Positions 39,601 to 53,800 are shown, counted from the first letter of the stretch. The stretch: 64,000 bases of DNA from Anas platyrhynchos (GCF_047663525.1 NC_092588.1:106783001-106847000), one strand, 5' to 3'. Notes: generated by a model from the letters alone, not told the origin. Numbers and translations are program-made.

Positions 39601-42121
39601 TCTTTCTTTAATAAGATTTTTTTTTTCCAGATTTCATGACGTTCAAATAAATTTGAGGTAAAAGACTAGACTTTTCCTAATGTGACTGAAATGATTCATC
39701 CACTCTTAAGCAGGAGATGAGCAAGCACCTGCAAGAGCCCTTGCCCTGTACAGAAGTGCAGAGCTCTTGACCCACAACAGCCTCATCTAGAGAGGGGAGA
39801 ACAAGCAGGCACACCTATGGAGCCTGATCTAAAGATTTAAAAATGACTGTACTGAGCTCAAGAGCATATCTATCTCAGAGAGCTCTCATCAATTAATTTG
39901 GATTTCTGTATCTCTTGACTTTCAGATGCTTGGTGATGAAGCAATCTTTGGGGGGTTCCTCCCTAATCCACGAGCGATTAGGTCAGAAATAATGATACTG
40001 TAAGCTAGCCCAAATTCATAGCTTATCACAGCAGAATTGGCACGTCGAACTGGGAAAAGTTTCAGAGCTATTTTTCTTCACACTGAGAAAAGCTGATAAT
40101 TGTCCTATGTGCATATCTGCATGTTTGGATGCAGTCATAGTTGGAGCTTTTCCTTACTCTTTGACACTATGTCAGGCTTATTTGTTCTCACAGTTTTTGA
40201 CTGGGCTTTGGGGGGAAAAAACAAACACAGGAAACCCCCAAGGCCCAATCATTGGTCATAGTAAGCAAAATGTAGATTCACTCATAACTGTTACTATTTT
40301 CAAAGCTCTTAAAAACCCTTCGTTGCTGCTACTCTAAGATATTTTCTTGGCTTTGCTAAATGCAGTATATAACAATATAACAAATCTGTGCCTTGGGATT
40401 CTTATGCCTAGTAATATGGTGGTGTGAAAGTAATAAACTAGTTTAAAAGAGCATTTCCTTATTGTTTTCTGAATGTAGTTGGAACAGTTGGATGTAAGCT
40501 TCTAGCATGCATTTTTTATAGACTTGCTAGTCAAGAGGGTGTAATATATACTCTTCTTGGTAATAGGAAATGTAGTGTCATACTGAGTGTTTTTTTTTTT
40601 TTTCTTTTTTTTTTTTCTTACATTATCCTATTCTTCCTACTGTATCACAGGACTGAATATTTGGTGAAAGTTAAAAAAATCCATCATAATCTTCAGTTTA
40701 CCCATTTTTTTTCATAAAAAAATTTCCTATAGGCCTGAGCTTTTTACAGTTAGACCTTGCCCAGAGCCTGTTTTATTGCTAGTAGTTTGAGGAAGTATCA
40801 CCTAAAGGTTTGAAATTCAAACACATAGGAAAAAAAATGAATGAAGTTACATTCTTTGCAGTCAGAATACAATGCTTAGAGGTTTATGTATACTAAAAAA
40901 TGGAAAATAAATTGAAATTGAACTGAAAACAATTTAAATCAAGTGTGCAAGCTGTTTGAAACTTAAACTTAGGTGCAGAACAGAATGCTTTTTCTTACAG
41001 TTTTGAGCAGAAGTGGGGAATTGCTTAGTTTGAAGAGTCTCAGCATCTGAATAGCAAGACTAGAGGATGTTTTGAATGGTTGCATCATGTTTTAATCCTA
41101 GTATTTTCATTTCACTTGTTTAAAAAAATCCCATAAAAGTCGCAATGAACTCTAGTAATGCCAAATTGTGTTCATTAGTTATTAGGTAAATGCAGACATT
41201 CAGAAAAATGGCAATTCTATCAGCTTCAGCTTATCAGTACAACCTTTCAAGGCCTGACACCTCTTTGATCTACACATTCCTGGATGAAGGTGTTCCCAAT
41301 TTCAGTTTCTCTCCTCCCTCTGCAAGAAGCTTGGCACCAGTCACTTTTCCATGTAAAATGTTTTAAAGGTTTTGAAAACACAATTGAAAATTGTATTGTG
41401 TGCTACTTCTTGTTACACATACATATGCCATCTCTCAAGTAAAATGCTAACATTTTTGCTGAGTATTCACATATTTCAAAATTAAGTACTGCTCTTTCTG
41501 AGCTATTTTATATTAGTCTTGGTCTATGAACTATTTGCATTTCATGTATGTGGGGTGTTATTGAGATATACTTTATACACAGAAGTCTGTTCAGCTATAC
41601 ATTTAGGAAGAATAAGGCAGTGTTCATGTTGCATGTCCAAAGCTAGCTCTGCTGGTGGAACTTGCACATTTGCATTTCCACGCAGGTTATTTAAATTGTC
41701 AAGTTACGGAGCCAGCATGCAATTGACCTTTATAAGCTGAATCATAAACTTACTCTGTTCCTGTTGTGGCTTATCTCAATGCAGCCCCGCTCCAGGGCAG
41801 AGAGCATTCCCCATCGCACCACACCCCGGGGTGTCTGTCACCTCCATGTGGAGGCAGGGGAGGATCCCAGGACACTGGCAGGGATGTATCCATGTAGGAT
41901 GAAGATGCCTTCTTTATCCTAGATCAAATAATAGGTTACCATGCCACACGTTTTCCTGAGACATCTGTGCCCTCCATCTTCCAGTCAGAGGGACGTCTGC
42001 TTTTAATTACTATCTGATACCACGTCCTGTAGACAGACCTACTCTGGGGAAGATCAGGAAGGGGAAGTGGGAGAAGAGAGTATAAAAGAGCATTTATTAA
42101 GGGTTTTCTGCTCACCTCCCA
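36655..42121. other. Intergenic region
   Basis: AT-rich, with T/A homopolymer runs near 39180-39255 and 40591-40617. A small GC-rich patch lies at about 41780-41880, just before a CR1 copy. No gene or RNA could be supported. Confidence 0.6.
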
Positions 42122-43496
42122 GATGGGCTGCAGCCAAGGGTACTAAGAGAGCTGGCTCCTGTCCCTGTGAGGCTGCTTACTATCATCTTTGAAAGGATAT
42201 AGAGATCGGGAGAGGTTTTCCATTACGGGAGAAAGGCAAATGATGCACCCATCTCCAGAGAGGGCAAGGAGGACGATGCAGGGAACTGCAGACAGCCAGT
42301 CTCTGGGACAATCGTGGTTCAAACATCTTAGAAGTCATTCCTGAGCACATGATGAAAGGGACAGTGGTGACTGGGAAGAGCCAGCAAGGATTTTCAAGTG
42401 TAAATCATGCCAGGACAACCTGATTGCCTCCTGTGATGAACTGACTTCATCTGTGGATGAGGGGAAAGCAAAGGCTGTTGTCTGCCTTGAGTTTAGCAAG
42501 GCTTCTAGTGCAATACTGCACAGAATCCTCACACCCACTTCTGGGTGTTGCAGCCTAGATGGGCAAAATCCTGACCAGGGTGTTGTTCAAATGGGCTCAT
42601 ACTCTGGAAGCTGGTTACAAACTGAATTCCTCGGGGGTCTGTCCTCTCTGATATCTTTATCAGTGACCGGGAGTAAGAGACAGGATGCAGTACTATCAGG
42701 CTGTGGGCTGATGATACTAAATGGAGGGCATAAATTGGTATGCTCAAGGCCAGGCCTGCTGCTCAGAGGGATTCACACTTGCTAGAGGACAGGGCCAGCA
42801 GGACCCTCTTGAAATGCTGTGGGGACAAATGCAGCACCCTCCATCTTGGAGGGACTGGCCCCCTGTGTAGGCCGGGGCACGACTGGCTTGGCAGCAGCTC
42901 TGCTGAAACACACGGGAGGCCTCGGCGTGGGCTGAACGCTGTCAGTGCAAACCCTGGCAGCAGCGAAAGGACTGAGATGTGACCCTATCAAGTGGAGCAC
43001 AGGTGGTAGATCAAGGAAATTGATAATTCCCTTTCACTCAGCACTCACTAGACCACATCTGGCAGAATGGATCCAGTCTGGAGTCTCCCGGTGCATGAAA
43101 GCAGTTGGTAAACCTGAATTAATCCATCGGAGGGCCCACAAGATGGCTGGGGGCTGAAGCATGAGGCTTAGAGGGAGAGGCTCAGGCAACGGGGTTTGTT
43201 CACTGCGCAGAAGAGAACAGCAACTTTGCGGTTCCTAAAGAGGAGCTTGCTGAGAAGATAGGGCTGGGCTCTCTGCCAAAGAATGAGCAACGAAGATCGT
43301 AAACGAACACGGGAGGCTTGGGTTAGATAAAAGGGGGAAAAAAAATGATACCATGTGGACAAACAGGCAGTGTAACAGATCGCCCAGAGGGGTTGTGCAG
43401 TCTGCATTTTAAGACCCGACTGGACAAAGGTATAAGCAACCTGGGCTGGATTAGATGACCTCCCAAAGTCCCCTGCACTCTCGATTCCTTTATGAT
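42122..43496 (+). mobile_element. Decayed CR1 LINE, about 1.4 kb, with reverse transcriptase remnant
   Basis: A long, old CR1 copy in plus orientation. It starts within the ORF2 coding region (GGCTGCAGCCAAGGGTACTA). A reverse transcriptase remnant at about 42462-42530 reads VVCLEFSKAS, corresponding to the VVYLDFSKAF block of CR1 RT. It continues through ATCTTTATCAGTGACC and GGAGGGCCCACAAGATGGC to the CR1 end at 43496 (GGATTAGATGACCTCCCAAA, terminal TATGAT). The frame is broken by stops, indels and a probable internal deletion. It is not functional. Confidence 0.9.
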
Positions 43497-43701
43497 GACT
43501 CAGGGTGGATCTTCTCAGTCTTCTCTGTAGAATTTCCTCCATTTAGTACAGTTTACATCTATCTGTGCATTTAAAGCCATTGCATACGTTTCTCCCCCAC
43601 ACTGGGAAAATTACACATAAGGTTGGCCCCCTAACTTTAGCTGGACAAGACCTAAGACAACTTGAGCAAAAACTTCAAGAGACGGGATGCGACAATTTTT
43701 T

Positions 43702-43707
43702 TTTATT
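43702..43707 (-). terminator. RBM24: Distal polyadenylation signal AATAAA of RBM24
   Basis: Canonical hexamer in minus sense, with a U-rich downstream stretch about 25-45 bases further on. The 3' end of a CR1 element begins only about 200 bp beyond. Confidence 0.5.
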
Positions 43708-44582
43708 GTTTTTAATATGAGTGAATAGATTAAAAGATCTAAAATGTTTTAAAGCAATATACATACTGAATAAATAATATGCACAGGAGAGTCATGTCTA
43801 CATTATAACACTGGCTAGTATTCAGAATACTTAAAATAAATCCAGTGACATTGGACAAAGTCCATAAAAATGCTATCCTGTCTTCCCTTGTATGAAATTG
43901 TTCAAGTATAAAAAATCCAATACAGTGTTAAAATACTAAATTCCATTTCGGTCAAGAATAAAAATTGCAAGTATTGTAGTTTCACAGGACAATGTAAAGC
44001 AGCATTTCCTAGCAAAGGGAAAAATAGTCAGTCTACATACAGATGAGTGAGAAAACTGCACTAATGTATTTGAGAGGTCTACATGGACATCTATTAGAGG
44101 GAAAAAGAATGAACTAGCAATATTTTATGTAAAAACCTAGAAAAGTGTTAATTTAAGGGTACCCTCATACAGTGCACTTACTGAATTTAAATAAATCCAA
44201 GTCAAAATCCTTAGTTAATTAGGTTAATATTTAATATGCTACATCTAACCCTACTAAATAATTTATGCCATGAGATGAATACATAATTTTACAGTGTCAC
44301 ATCTAAAGTTGCTTTCTTTAGAGCGCAGCATAGTAGAACTTTCAAAATAAATATTTCTTTTTAAATAGCATAACAATTAAGGCACAGTATAAATCACATA
44401 CCATTAACCCTTCAAGAACTGCAGTCTTGGTAACAAAAGTTGCCTTGTGTACTGTATGTTCACTAATAAATATTTTAAATACAATCCTGAAATAGATATT
44501 AAAATTGTACAAATGGTTTCAGAAAAGAAAATTCCCTTAAAACAGTTCTTAAAGGTTTGAATTCATTAAGCTTCATCCTGCC

Positions 44583-44588
44583 TTTATT
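44583..44588 (-). terminator. RBM24: Possible proximal polyadenylation signal of RBM24
   Basis: AATAAA in gene sense, 882 bases after the stop codon. The downstream U/GU content is weaker than at the distal site. Confidence 0.35.
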
Positions 44589-45469
44589 CACAAGTTACGA
44601 ACAGATGCAATAAATAGAAAGAGAAGGCTGTTGTAGTAAAGGGCTGATCCTATTTTAGAATCAGAATAGCTGACACCAGCAGTTAAAGTTTCCCAAAAGT
44701 GAAACAGGATGGGGCGAGGGATTAGGATGTGACAAGCTCATCACATGAGCACGAGTGATGTGTTCTGTCCAGAACTGTCTGTGTTATTGATTGTCTCTAC
44801 AGCTGTTGCACCCCTTACTTCCACATCACTTGCTCCATAGTTCCACTCATCCAGAGGACAGATAAGAAAATAACTTTGGTGCCTGTCCGCCATCTTACTA
44901 GCAGGCCATCTTCCTCGGATTGTTCGATGCCCATTAGTGAAACACTGGGAAGATGCTATCTCACGAAGACAGCTTCTGAAAGCTACGAAGGACGATCAGT
45001 GCTTTAAGCTTGTTTCCTCTTAAAATGGATAAAGGTTACATATTGCTGACTCAGTTTTTTCCCCTGGCTCAAACTTTTTGAGTACCATATTCTCACTTAT
45101 AAAAGGCAGTTTTGCTTCCCTGATACTGTAAAAAATACACCTTTGCTTTTTTGGTTCTCGTTTCTTTGTTTTAAAATATGAAGTCCCATTGCTACTCTGC
45201 CACTCTTTCATGACAGTACAGTATTTTTTTTTTTCCATTTTCTTCGGGATTGACACTTGAAACTAGACATGCCACGCTACCCCTCCCCTCTAACAACATG
45301 ATTTGGATGCATACTGTATGAAGACAGCGGAACAAAATTCTTTAGTTTCGCAACAGCATCGCTTTCCTTAAAGCTCCTTAGTTAACATCAATTGTCTCTG
45401 AACAACTACTTATACTGGAAGGCCGAAAAGAGGAAGAGAAAGAGCGAGCTTCCCTCAGGAGTCCATCTG

Positions 45470-45800
45470 CTATTGCATACGGTCTGCCTGCAGCTGTTGG
45501 GGTTGGTACTGGCCAAAAGCTGCGGCGGCTGCGGCGGCCGTCCCCGGTGCTGCTGCGGTGATGGGCTGCTGCACCGCGTAGCCGTAGCCCCCCGCTGCCA
45601 CGTAGCCGGCGGCGGCAGCGGGCGAAGCGGCGTAGGGGTACTGCTCATAGGCGGCCGCGGCGGCCGAGTACTGGGCGTACGCAGCTCCGGTGTAGTCGAT
45701 GTAGGGCGTAGTGGAAGCAGCGGCTGCTGCGGGCTGCACGTGGGGAATTACCACTCCGGGCTGCACAAAAGCCTGTGGATAGACATAGTGAGCTGGGATC
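45470..45800 (-). CDS. RBM24: RBM24 coding exon 4 (C-terminal domain, stop)
   Basis: The acceptor is TTTCAACAG in gene sense. The first base completes Gly116, and residues 117-225 follow, with TAG at 45472-45470. It encodes [15 protein letters not shown], then alanine-rich segments separated by Tyr-containing motifs ([33 protein letters not shown]), ending DRMQ. This GC-rich exon produces several shadow frames on both strands. Poly-Ala runs here are 5, 5, 4 and 7 residues. Confidence 0.96.
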
Positions 45801-48800
45801 CTGTTGAAAGATGGGAGAGGGAGTCAGAGGTGGTAGGCGAGTCGGCGCCGAAGCGGCACATCCATACTCCGAACTAAACCAAACTCAATTTAGTTGTTGT
45901 TATGTGCATAGGGTTGCCACAATAACGAGGCTGGACGGACCAATTATCAGATCCCTGGCCCAAAGAGGTGCGTTGCTCCAAAGCACAGCGTTCTAGCTGA
46001 CTTAAACAGGAGCGTTTAATGTCGCTTGAGGATAATACACGTAATGCTGTTAAAACCTTTAGAAGGACCAGGATTTCTGATGTCACTTTTAAGGCAACTC
46101 TAAAGGATTAATCTTGATTGCAGTATTTATTTTCAAAACACCTACAAGTGTTTTTTTTTGTTTATTTTTTTTTTTTATACTGCTCCTCACTGAACTACTT
46201 GACTCTTAGTGAAATTATTTCCTGTGAGTACTCTTATTAATAGTAACTGAGCAGTTTGACAGTGTCACCGTAATGGGTTTGACAGTAGCCAATAAGGCAA
46301 CAAAACGGTTTAACCCTGATTTTATGTAAAGAAGTCTTCTCGGGGGGGCAGGAAAGACAAGTGTATTGTGGCAACCCTACTTAAGTTGCTATGCAGACTC
46401 AGCACACATTAATTTCTCTGCAACCTCAGTCACCCTTATTAAAAATAAGAAAAAAAAAAACAACAACAACACAGGCGACAAAGGAGTTTAAATAAAGTTC
46501 ACAAGTGTGGTAAACACAGCAAGAATCACACTTTCCAAACGAACTATAGTGCAGCTCACTCCGTCACAAGAGGCCATTGAGGGGAAGCTACATAGATGCT
46601 ATTAAAATCCATAACAGTGACTCCTAAGTACATGTGCATCACACTTCTATAAAGTTCATAAGGACACAAGGGTCAAACCTGTTTGATTATCAGGCCACTG
46701 ATGTCCTGTTTTGTGCCAGCTTGTTTATTTCTATGCAAGACATACAGCATAGAGTTTTTTGGGAGGTGGGCATAGGATTAAGTCTAAATAGATCTGGTGC
46801 TTAACAAAAGCAAAAAACAAAAAAACAAAAACAAGAACACAGATTTATGGCTTAAGCAATAACCATTCCGAACAGAGCAGTACACACACTTTCCCATCTT
46901 CTCCAAGTCACAAAACTTGCTTCCTTGGCTTGTTTATTTAACCCTTCAGTTTTGAAAACTGGTCATGTCATTGTTTTAGCACACAAGCATACATATAAAT
47001 TCATCTCATAATCGTGTTTTATCATATAATGCCATTTTTAGAAATAACGTATCTAACATAATTTTCATTTTACATTCATAGTCCTGTCTCACATCTGAAT
47101 TTCCACAGGGAAGTCCTTCATGCATGGAACTCAGTTCCAGAGAGTGAATCTTTATAAGTCCACGAAAAACTGCTTGTGCAAATTTACTACTATTTGATAC
47201 TGGAATTTACCTTTACACAGAAGTCGGAAGACTGCACGACCCTTTTAGTGCACTGTAAGCACAGATGCAAATTGCAACAGTACAATCTGTCCTCCAAATG
47301 CAAGTTTTCATTGAAAGGTTTTTGTTTGTTTAATTTTTAAAATAACTTCAAGAATTGCTTAACTGGTCAACAAGGAAACATTTCCATCAGAAGGGACATT
47401 GTCAACTAGATTCACAGCAAACTACAGCTTAAAATATGTGATAACCAGACTTTGGAACAGCCCAGTTTTCTTTTAAGAGAAAAAGAGCTCGGTGGAGTGG
47501 ATAAGAGTGCTAGCAGAGAGGAGTTTTCAGTTGCCGTCTTTCAGAACATGACACCACAACATGAACACCACAATCATAAAAACCCAACATGTCAACAGAA
47601 CTCATGTCCTACTGTGTGAAGGGAGAGATGAAAAAAAATGAGAGTGACAAATAGGAGGTGGGGAGGGAAAGAAAACATAAAACAAAACAGTAAGTTGGGT
47701 TTTTAAAACTCACCTCATTTATGAAGTGATTAGCCAGAAGTGCATTTGAAGCATACTTAAGCTGGCTCTGTGCATTTAAATATCCATCATTACCTGAGCT
47801 CTCCATCCGAAATGGATGAGCAAAAACAAGCATTTTGTATTGGTCACCAGCCAAGCACAATCCTAACAAATATAACACCAGGTTTCTTAAGTATTAAGTA
47901 AAGAGGAACAAAAACAAATTTGAAGTCAGTGAGAGCCTTTTCTGCATCACGTAAGAGCCCATTTAACATCACATCACAGTACTTGTTACATACGGCATTG
48001 ATGAGACAGAATAATTCTAACCAAAGGGATACAACGAGAGAGCTTATCTAGGTGCTTGTGTTGTCTCAAACTGATGGTACTAAGATTTTCTTAGGGCATT
48101 AGGACACTCGACCGTATCCTTGAACAAGACGGAAAGATACATGTGCTCCCACTTAAACTCTTGTGACTTGTTTTATTAAGCCAAGAAAATAACAGGTGGC
48201 GAAGTTATGAAACATTATCTGTTTGCCACGTCTTACCCTACAATAAACATAAACCCTGTGCAGGCTCCTCACCACCATGCCATTTCACACATGGTGATTG
48301 ACAGCGTAAGCTGCAGTGGGGCTATTTTTGATCATCTGTCATGCTGCAACTGTTTTGAGTCGAGTACAACGGCTTTATATGGCCAAAGTAAATTTCTACC
48401 TTCTGCAGAGGCCAGCACATGCAGACCTCAGCCATTCAGAGCCTCACTGCTTTTAATGCTCTGCCAGGTCAAAAGTTGAAAAAGCAATTTCCAATTAGGC
48501 TGGCTATCCTTCGACTCATTAATTTTAAATAAAAGCTGCTGCTTTGTTTTTCAAAGTAAGTGTGTGAGAACTGTACGTGGTTTAAGCATTCTTTCCTGGC
48601 AGCAGTTTTTATTTTGGAACATATATTTGTTGTTTTAAGCTTTTGCACTAAATGTGAAGGAAAGCCACATTTAACTTTAGCAGTAACTGTAGCTTTGGGA
48701 TGTTCGAAATGAAATGGCATTCACTCCTGCAACGTGCCTGAAGACTTTCATTGTTGTTGTAACAGGTTTGTGTTTTACTAAGACCTCTGAATACAAGCCT

Positions 48801-51800
48801 ATAAGTGATAATAAAATGACAGCTAATTGTTTCAAAGGAAAGAAAGGAGTTTTTAGACTAATGCAGAGAGCTGTGTCATACAGAAATTCATCAGTAGTAA
48901 TGCATAAGTGACTCTCAACACTACATTCTTGACAAGGTAGTTATTTAACTTGGAAAGAAATATTTTGCTCTGGACCATCATCAGGTTTTGTAAGCATAGT
49001 TAGAGAGCAGATTTTAGTCAATGAACAGACTTCCTGAGAGCAGGAATAGGGTACAGAAGCATCAAGAGATACAAGACCCCTGACGTGCTTTCTTTTAAAT
49101 TTGTATCTGCTAACAGTAAGAGGACATTAGCTTTCTGTGGGTTAACTTTTGACTGTTGTGGCTTCACACCCTAGCTCCAGATTATCAGTAGTCTAATATT
49201 ATACAGATCTGATCACAAACCAGGAGAAGGCATTTCCTTCTCTCTTAAGGAGAGCTGAATTGCCTATCTCGTAGAAGGCAGGTAGTATCAGCTAACCATT
49301 TGATAAAAAACTTACTAACTTGGGATTTAACTAGGGTCTGAACTAAAAGGATGTTCTCATTTTGTGTGAGATACAAGTTTTAGACAATAAACAAAGGGGA
49401 AAAAAAATTCTCCAACAGGACAAGTCATCACCTGCACCAGTGCCTCTGCATAACCCCGTATTTTACCATCGATGTTAAAGTAAAAATTACAGAAGTAAAA
49501 TGAGAAAAACATTTTTAGGAGGCAAAGTCATCCTCCCCCTCCATAAATTCCTATTGAATTCAGAGATAGTATTTTAATAAACAATCCTGAAAACAGAGCG
49601 GTATAGATAACCAGTCCTGTGATCAAACAGCTTCCTAGGAAACTCACCAACAGGAAGACAGATGCTGAATTTAAAGAGCAGGGTGAAATGTTAATTGGTG
49701 GCCGAGTTGGTCTCTGCAGTACTGAATAAAGAAGAATTCCCAGGATTTAAATGCTTCATGCATTGAAGCTAATCTAGTTGCTGGCTCCCTCCACCTCAAT
49801 AATGTTGTGCTTAATTCAGAATATTGCCCTTACTGTATCTTCTCAGTAAAGTAATGCAACATAATCCAATTATCTTCAGTTTCTTGCTTGGTAGGTGGGG
49901 AACCATAACAAAACACTGCTGACCATGCCAGAGCATGGCTGCCCCTCACTAATTTGCACTCTGGTAGGAAAAAAATAAAAATAAAATGTTTGGGGCTTTT
50001 ATGTTTGGATTAGCAGAGTGTTGGTAGTGATTCACCACTACAACCTGTTTAACACAGCGTTTTAGTGAAGTGTACTTTTTCAGAGTGCAACTGCACAAAA
50101 AGAAGAAAGGCTTTAAGGTGACCACATATTTCAGTGCAATCCATGCAACATCCTCTACAAGTAAATTCTTAGATGAAATAGATGCAAGTAAGCACTGAAA
50201 CAGCCCCACTTTATTCTCAAGAAAAAAAAAAAAAAAAAAAGAGAGAATGAAGGTGTTCATTCATCCTAACAAATGCTGTTCTTCCTAAGCCAAACTGTTT
50301 TCTTTAGAAAAGACACAGGTTACTGGAAATTTTGAGGGGGAAGCAGGGTTAATCATCTCATTTGTTTGCACATAGCAAAAGAATGGCAAAACCTGGGACT
50401 AACATTCCTTTTCTTCAGATTTATACACATTGCATTAGAAGAAAAAAAAACACTTTATTCAGCCTGCTGGAAGAATTTCCCTGACCTGAACAAGATTTAA
50501 GTGACCTATTGTAGGCTCAGGGTAGGTAAAGCAAGAAGGAGCCCTACATTTGCACAGCCCTTGAAGCAAGGGAGTGTACAGGGTCTCCTTCTTTTTGCTG
50601 TGCTCTGAAAATAGTCTCTCCATGGCTGATCTGTGGGCATTTCACTGGGTCCTCTGAGCACCAGTGCTTGAGCAGCTCTGCAGACAGCACACTCCACCTC
50701 CTGCCTACCTTAGTGCAGGCATCATAAACTGATGGCTGCATATATATACCCTGTCGGCTCCTCACATTTCAAAGAAGTCAAACAAAATACAGCAGAGGAA
50801 AATCATAGGAAGATGAAGAAGTAAAAAAAAAAAAAAGACAAAGTTTTCCACAACCTCTCCAAGTGTCTGAGAAGAGCAAACATTCTCTGTTAAGAGTACA
50901 TAAAGTGTCCAGGAAAACTTCTTCCTACAGTTCTGAGGACAGGAACTTTGCCTATAGATGAACTGAGAAGCTGTTCTTGCTTAGTAACAGCTAGGTGCAC
51001 TATTCTAGCTTTCCTAGTCAAATACACAAAACACATTTGTGACGCATTTTCCCTACTTTATTGTTAGCTTAACTCATTAATTAGCAAAATGCATTATTTT
51101 GCGATGTGCTCCTCAGCCAGTGTGCATTAGTGAAGTGACACTGTATGGGAAGTTTAAAGCAGACCTCACCTCCTAATTATATGCCTATAAGAAGCAAGAG
51201 TTAGAAATACTTAGGAATGGTATACTCGAGTAAAGGAGAAATGTGCTATTTATTAAAGTCAGAGTGAAGAAAAAAAAATCTCCAATTAGAAAGCCCAAAT
51301 GGACGCACATTGTTAATAAGGAGCTCCACACCCCTCCCAAGAACAAAACCCCCAGAATTATGAACATGCAAGCAATATGTTGATTTACTTAAAAATCAAG
51401 AAGTCACACGATTTAGCACTCACTACAAAATAAGGTTAAAAAAGTCACAAGCTACAGCTTGAAAGCAAGGAAACAAAAAAGGCCCTTTGCTCCCCATGGC
51501 AAAGTCACTCCTCAACAACAAAAACAAAATTAAAAAGACCCCCCCCAAAAAACTTTCACTACAGCTCTTTCAAGTAAATAAAAGCACACAGTTTAGCTAT
51601 CAACACCACTTCATTACTGTAATAAATAAATAAAAAAAAGCACACGGAGGTCTATTGACTATATGAAAAAAACATACATGCATCGTTAATCACCATTTTA
51701 GCTTGTTTGTGTTTGAGTCTACTGGTTACAGAGTTTAATTCCAAACAGAACTATTCCACCTCTTATCATCATATCCTTCTGATCAGTTATCTTAACTGTA

Positions 51801-53765
51801 AACGATCCCTGTCAGATTAGAAAGAGATAAATAACATTGAGTCAAGCTGAAAAACGAGAAACGGGGCACAGCAATCTTGCATAAAGTCATACCTCCTTGT
51901 TTTATCATAGGGTCATACGGGACTGGACTGCTTAGGTGGAAGGGACACGTCCCACACAACTTGACTCGGCTACAGCATTCAGAACATTACCGACAAGGTG
52001 AGCACATCTACGGGCATACGTTTGCAAGTCTGAGAGCTTCAGTATTGCTGGTGAGTTTATAAGGCTGCTACTGCAAGAGGCCTTCAAGGATCATACTTTT
52101 TCTTTCTGTTTTATTTTTTTACAAAACGATTTTTCCTCCCCTGTTTGAGGTCCCATTGAACAGACTTACCCAAAAGGCCTCTGTATGAGAGCTGGATGAA
52201 GCTGCTGAACACCAAAGGCAAAACCTACCAACAAAAACACATCACATTCTCTGTATGAGTGTTCTTCTGCTCCTTGTTTATGCCGTACATGCACACGCAC
52301 ACAAACACAGAGTAACAGCCTTCACCAACCACCTCCAGTGACGGTGCCTGTAAGGCTGTAGCACCACAGACTAGAAAGCAAAACATATCAACCCATACAC
52401 ACACACACACGTGCACACAGAAATTAAAACAGTGTTGTGCACTTTCATAGAGATGTTCAGAAGAATGACTTTGGCTGAACAACAAGCACAAAGTTTTCAT
52501 TAACTTCTTACTTTGTGCTCCATCCTGATCCTTAATGCCAGCCCCTGAAGGATGATACAGGATTTGTGTACTTTCAACAGGATCAAATTTGAGCCCTCTC
52601 TGCATGAGGACTGAGCATGGGGGTCAAATCCTAACTTCATTTCTCTTCTCCAAATGCTGCACAAACATAATGAACCCCCCCTGTCCTCTGTGGGCACTAA
52701 ATTACTCATGAGAGAGTTCCTCGGGCTAAGCACGCAGAAATTCAGAGCAGCTTCCTTCAGAGCAGCAGCGTGCACACACACACTGCGTCCCCAGCTCTCT
52801 CGGTGTGAAGTTTGGGAAGCGGACAGGACACCACACTGGCTCAGATGTGAGCTTAGAAAGAGCCATTTCATTTTAAAGTCTGCCTAATAGCTCCCATCTG
52901 CCTCGGGACGTTGCTTTAAGTTACTGTTTGTATTAATAAGACCGCACACATTGGAGGCGATTCATCCCTGGGCCGATCTTTCCCTGCAGCGATACTGTAA
53001 ATGGTCAGCGCCACCGCGTTCCCCGCAGTGGGAATAACCACTGAAAGTGTCCGAGCTGCGCAAAACTTCAGATAACAGAACTTCAGATAACATCAGCACC
53101 GATTGCTTTTGGCGTTTAAACAGTGTAGGGAATAGGCAAAAAAGTGCCTACATGCTGCCTTCAAAAACCGAAACCAAAGCACACCCGCGGGACGTGCAGC
53201 ACGGCGCCACCTTTTAAAAGCTTCTCTGGCTGCAGAAAGCTCGGGCGCCCACAGACAAGCCGTGGGAGGGGGTCCACATCCTCACCTGGCTGCATTATCC
53301 TCGGCTTGGCACCCAGGTACGCCAGGTTGACGTTGGCTTTCCTGCCGTCGATGATGGGGTTGGGATCCTTGCAGGCTCTCTCCGCAGCGGCTCTGTCAGC
53401 CATGGTGACCTGGGGAAGGGTGGGTGGGTGGGTTACGGTCACGGTGGGTGGTAGTGGGGCAGCCCCCGACCCTCAGCCACCCTTAGGGGAGTGGGCTGAG
53501 GGGCTGAGGGGCTGAAGGGCTGTGGGGTGGAGGGAACGGGCCGGGCCCTGCTGGCGGCAGCCTGCTGGGCAGATAACCCTGTAATCGGGGAGCAGCAGGC
53601 GCTCTGGCAGGGCAGCCAGGAGGAGATTCCCCGTGCTCCACGCCTTGGTGGGGAGGGAAAAGGGAAGGAAAGGAAAGAAAGAGGAAGAAAAGGAAAGGAA
53701 AAAGAAGAGAAAGAGAGGAAGAGAGGAAGAAAGAGAGAGAGAGAGAGAGAGAAAGAGAGGAAGAA

Positions 53766-53800
<35 letters not shown>

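Larger units (their letters stand above)
43690..45469 (-). other. RBM24: RBM24 3' UTR (inferred)
   Basis: This is AT-rich, CR1-free sequence following the RBM24 stop. In gene sense an AATAAA hexamer lies at 43707-43702, followed by a T-rich downstream element (TTTTTGCTCAAGTTGTCTT near 43.67 kb). That predicts cleavage near 43.68-43.69 kb and a 3' UTR of about 1.8 kb. A proximal AATAAA at 44588-44583 could give a shorter form of about 0.9 kb. The extent rests on these signals and on the sequence being free of recognised repeats. RNA evidence is lacking. Confidence 0.6.

Noticed and set aside
42453..43157. Several open frames of 70-110 codons
   Set aside because: They are fragments of a decayed CR1 LINE, shown by the reverse transcriptase remnant and the CR1 3' end.
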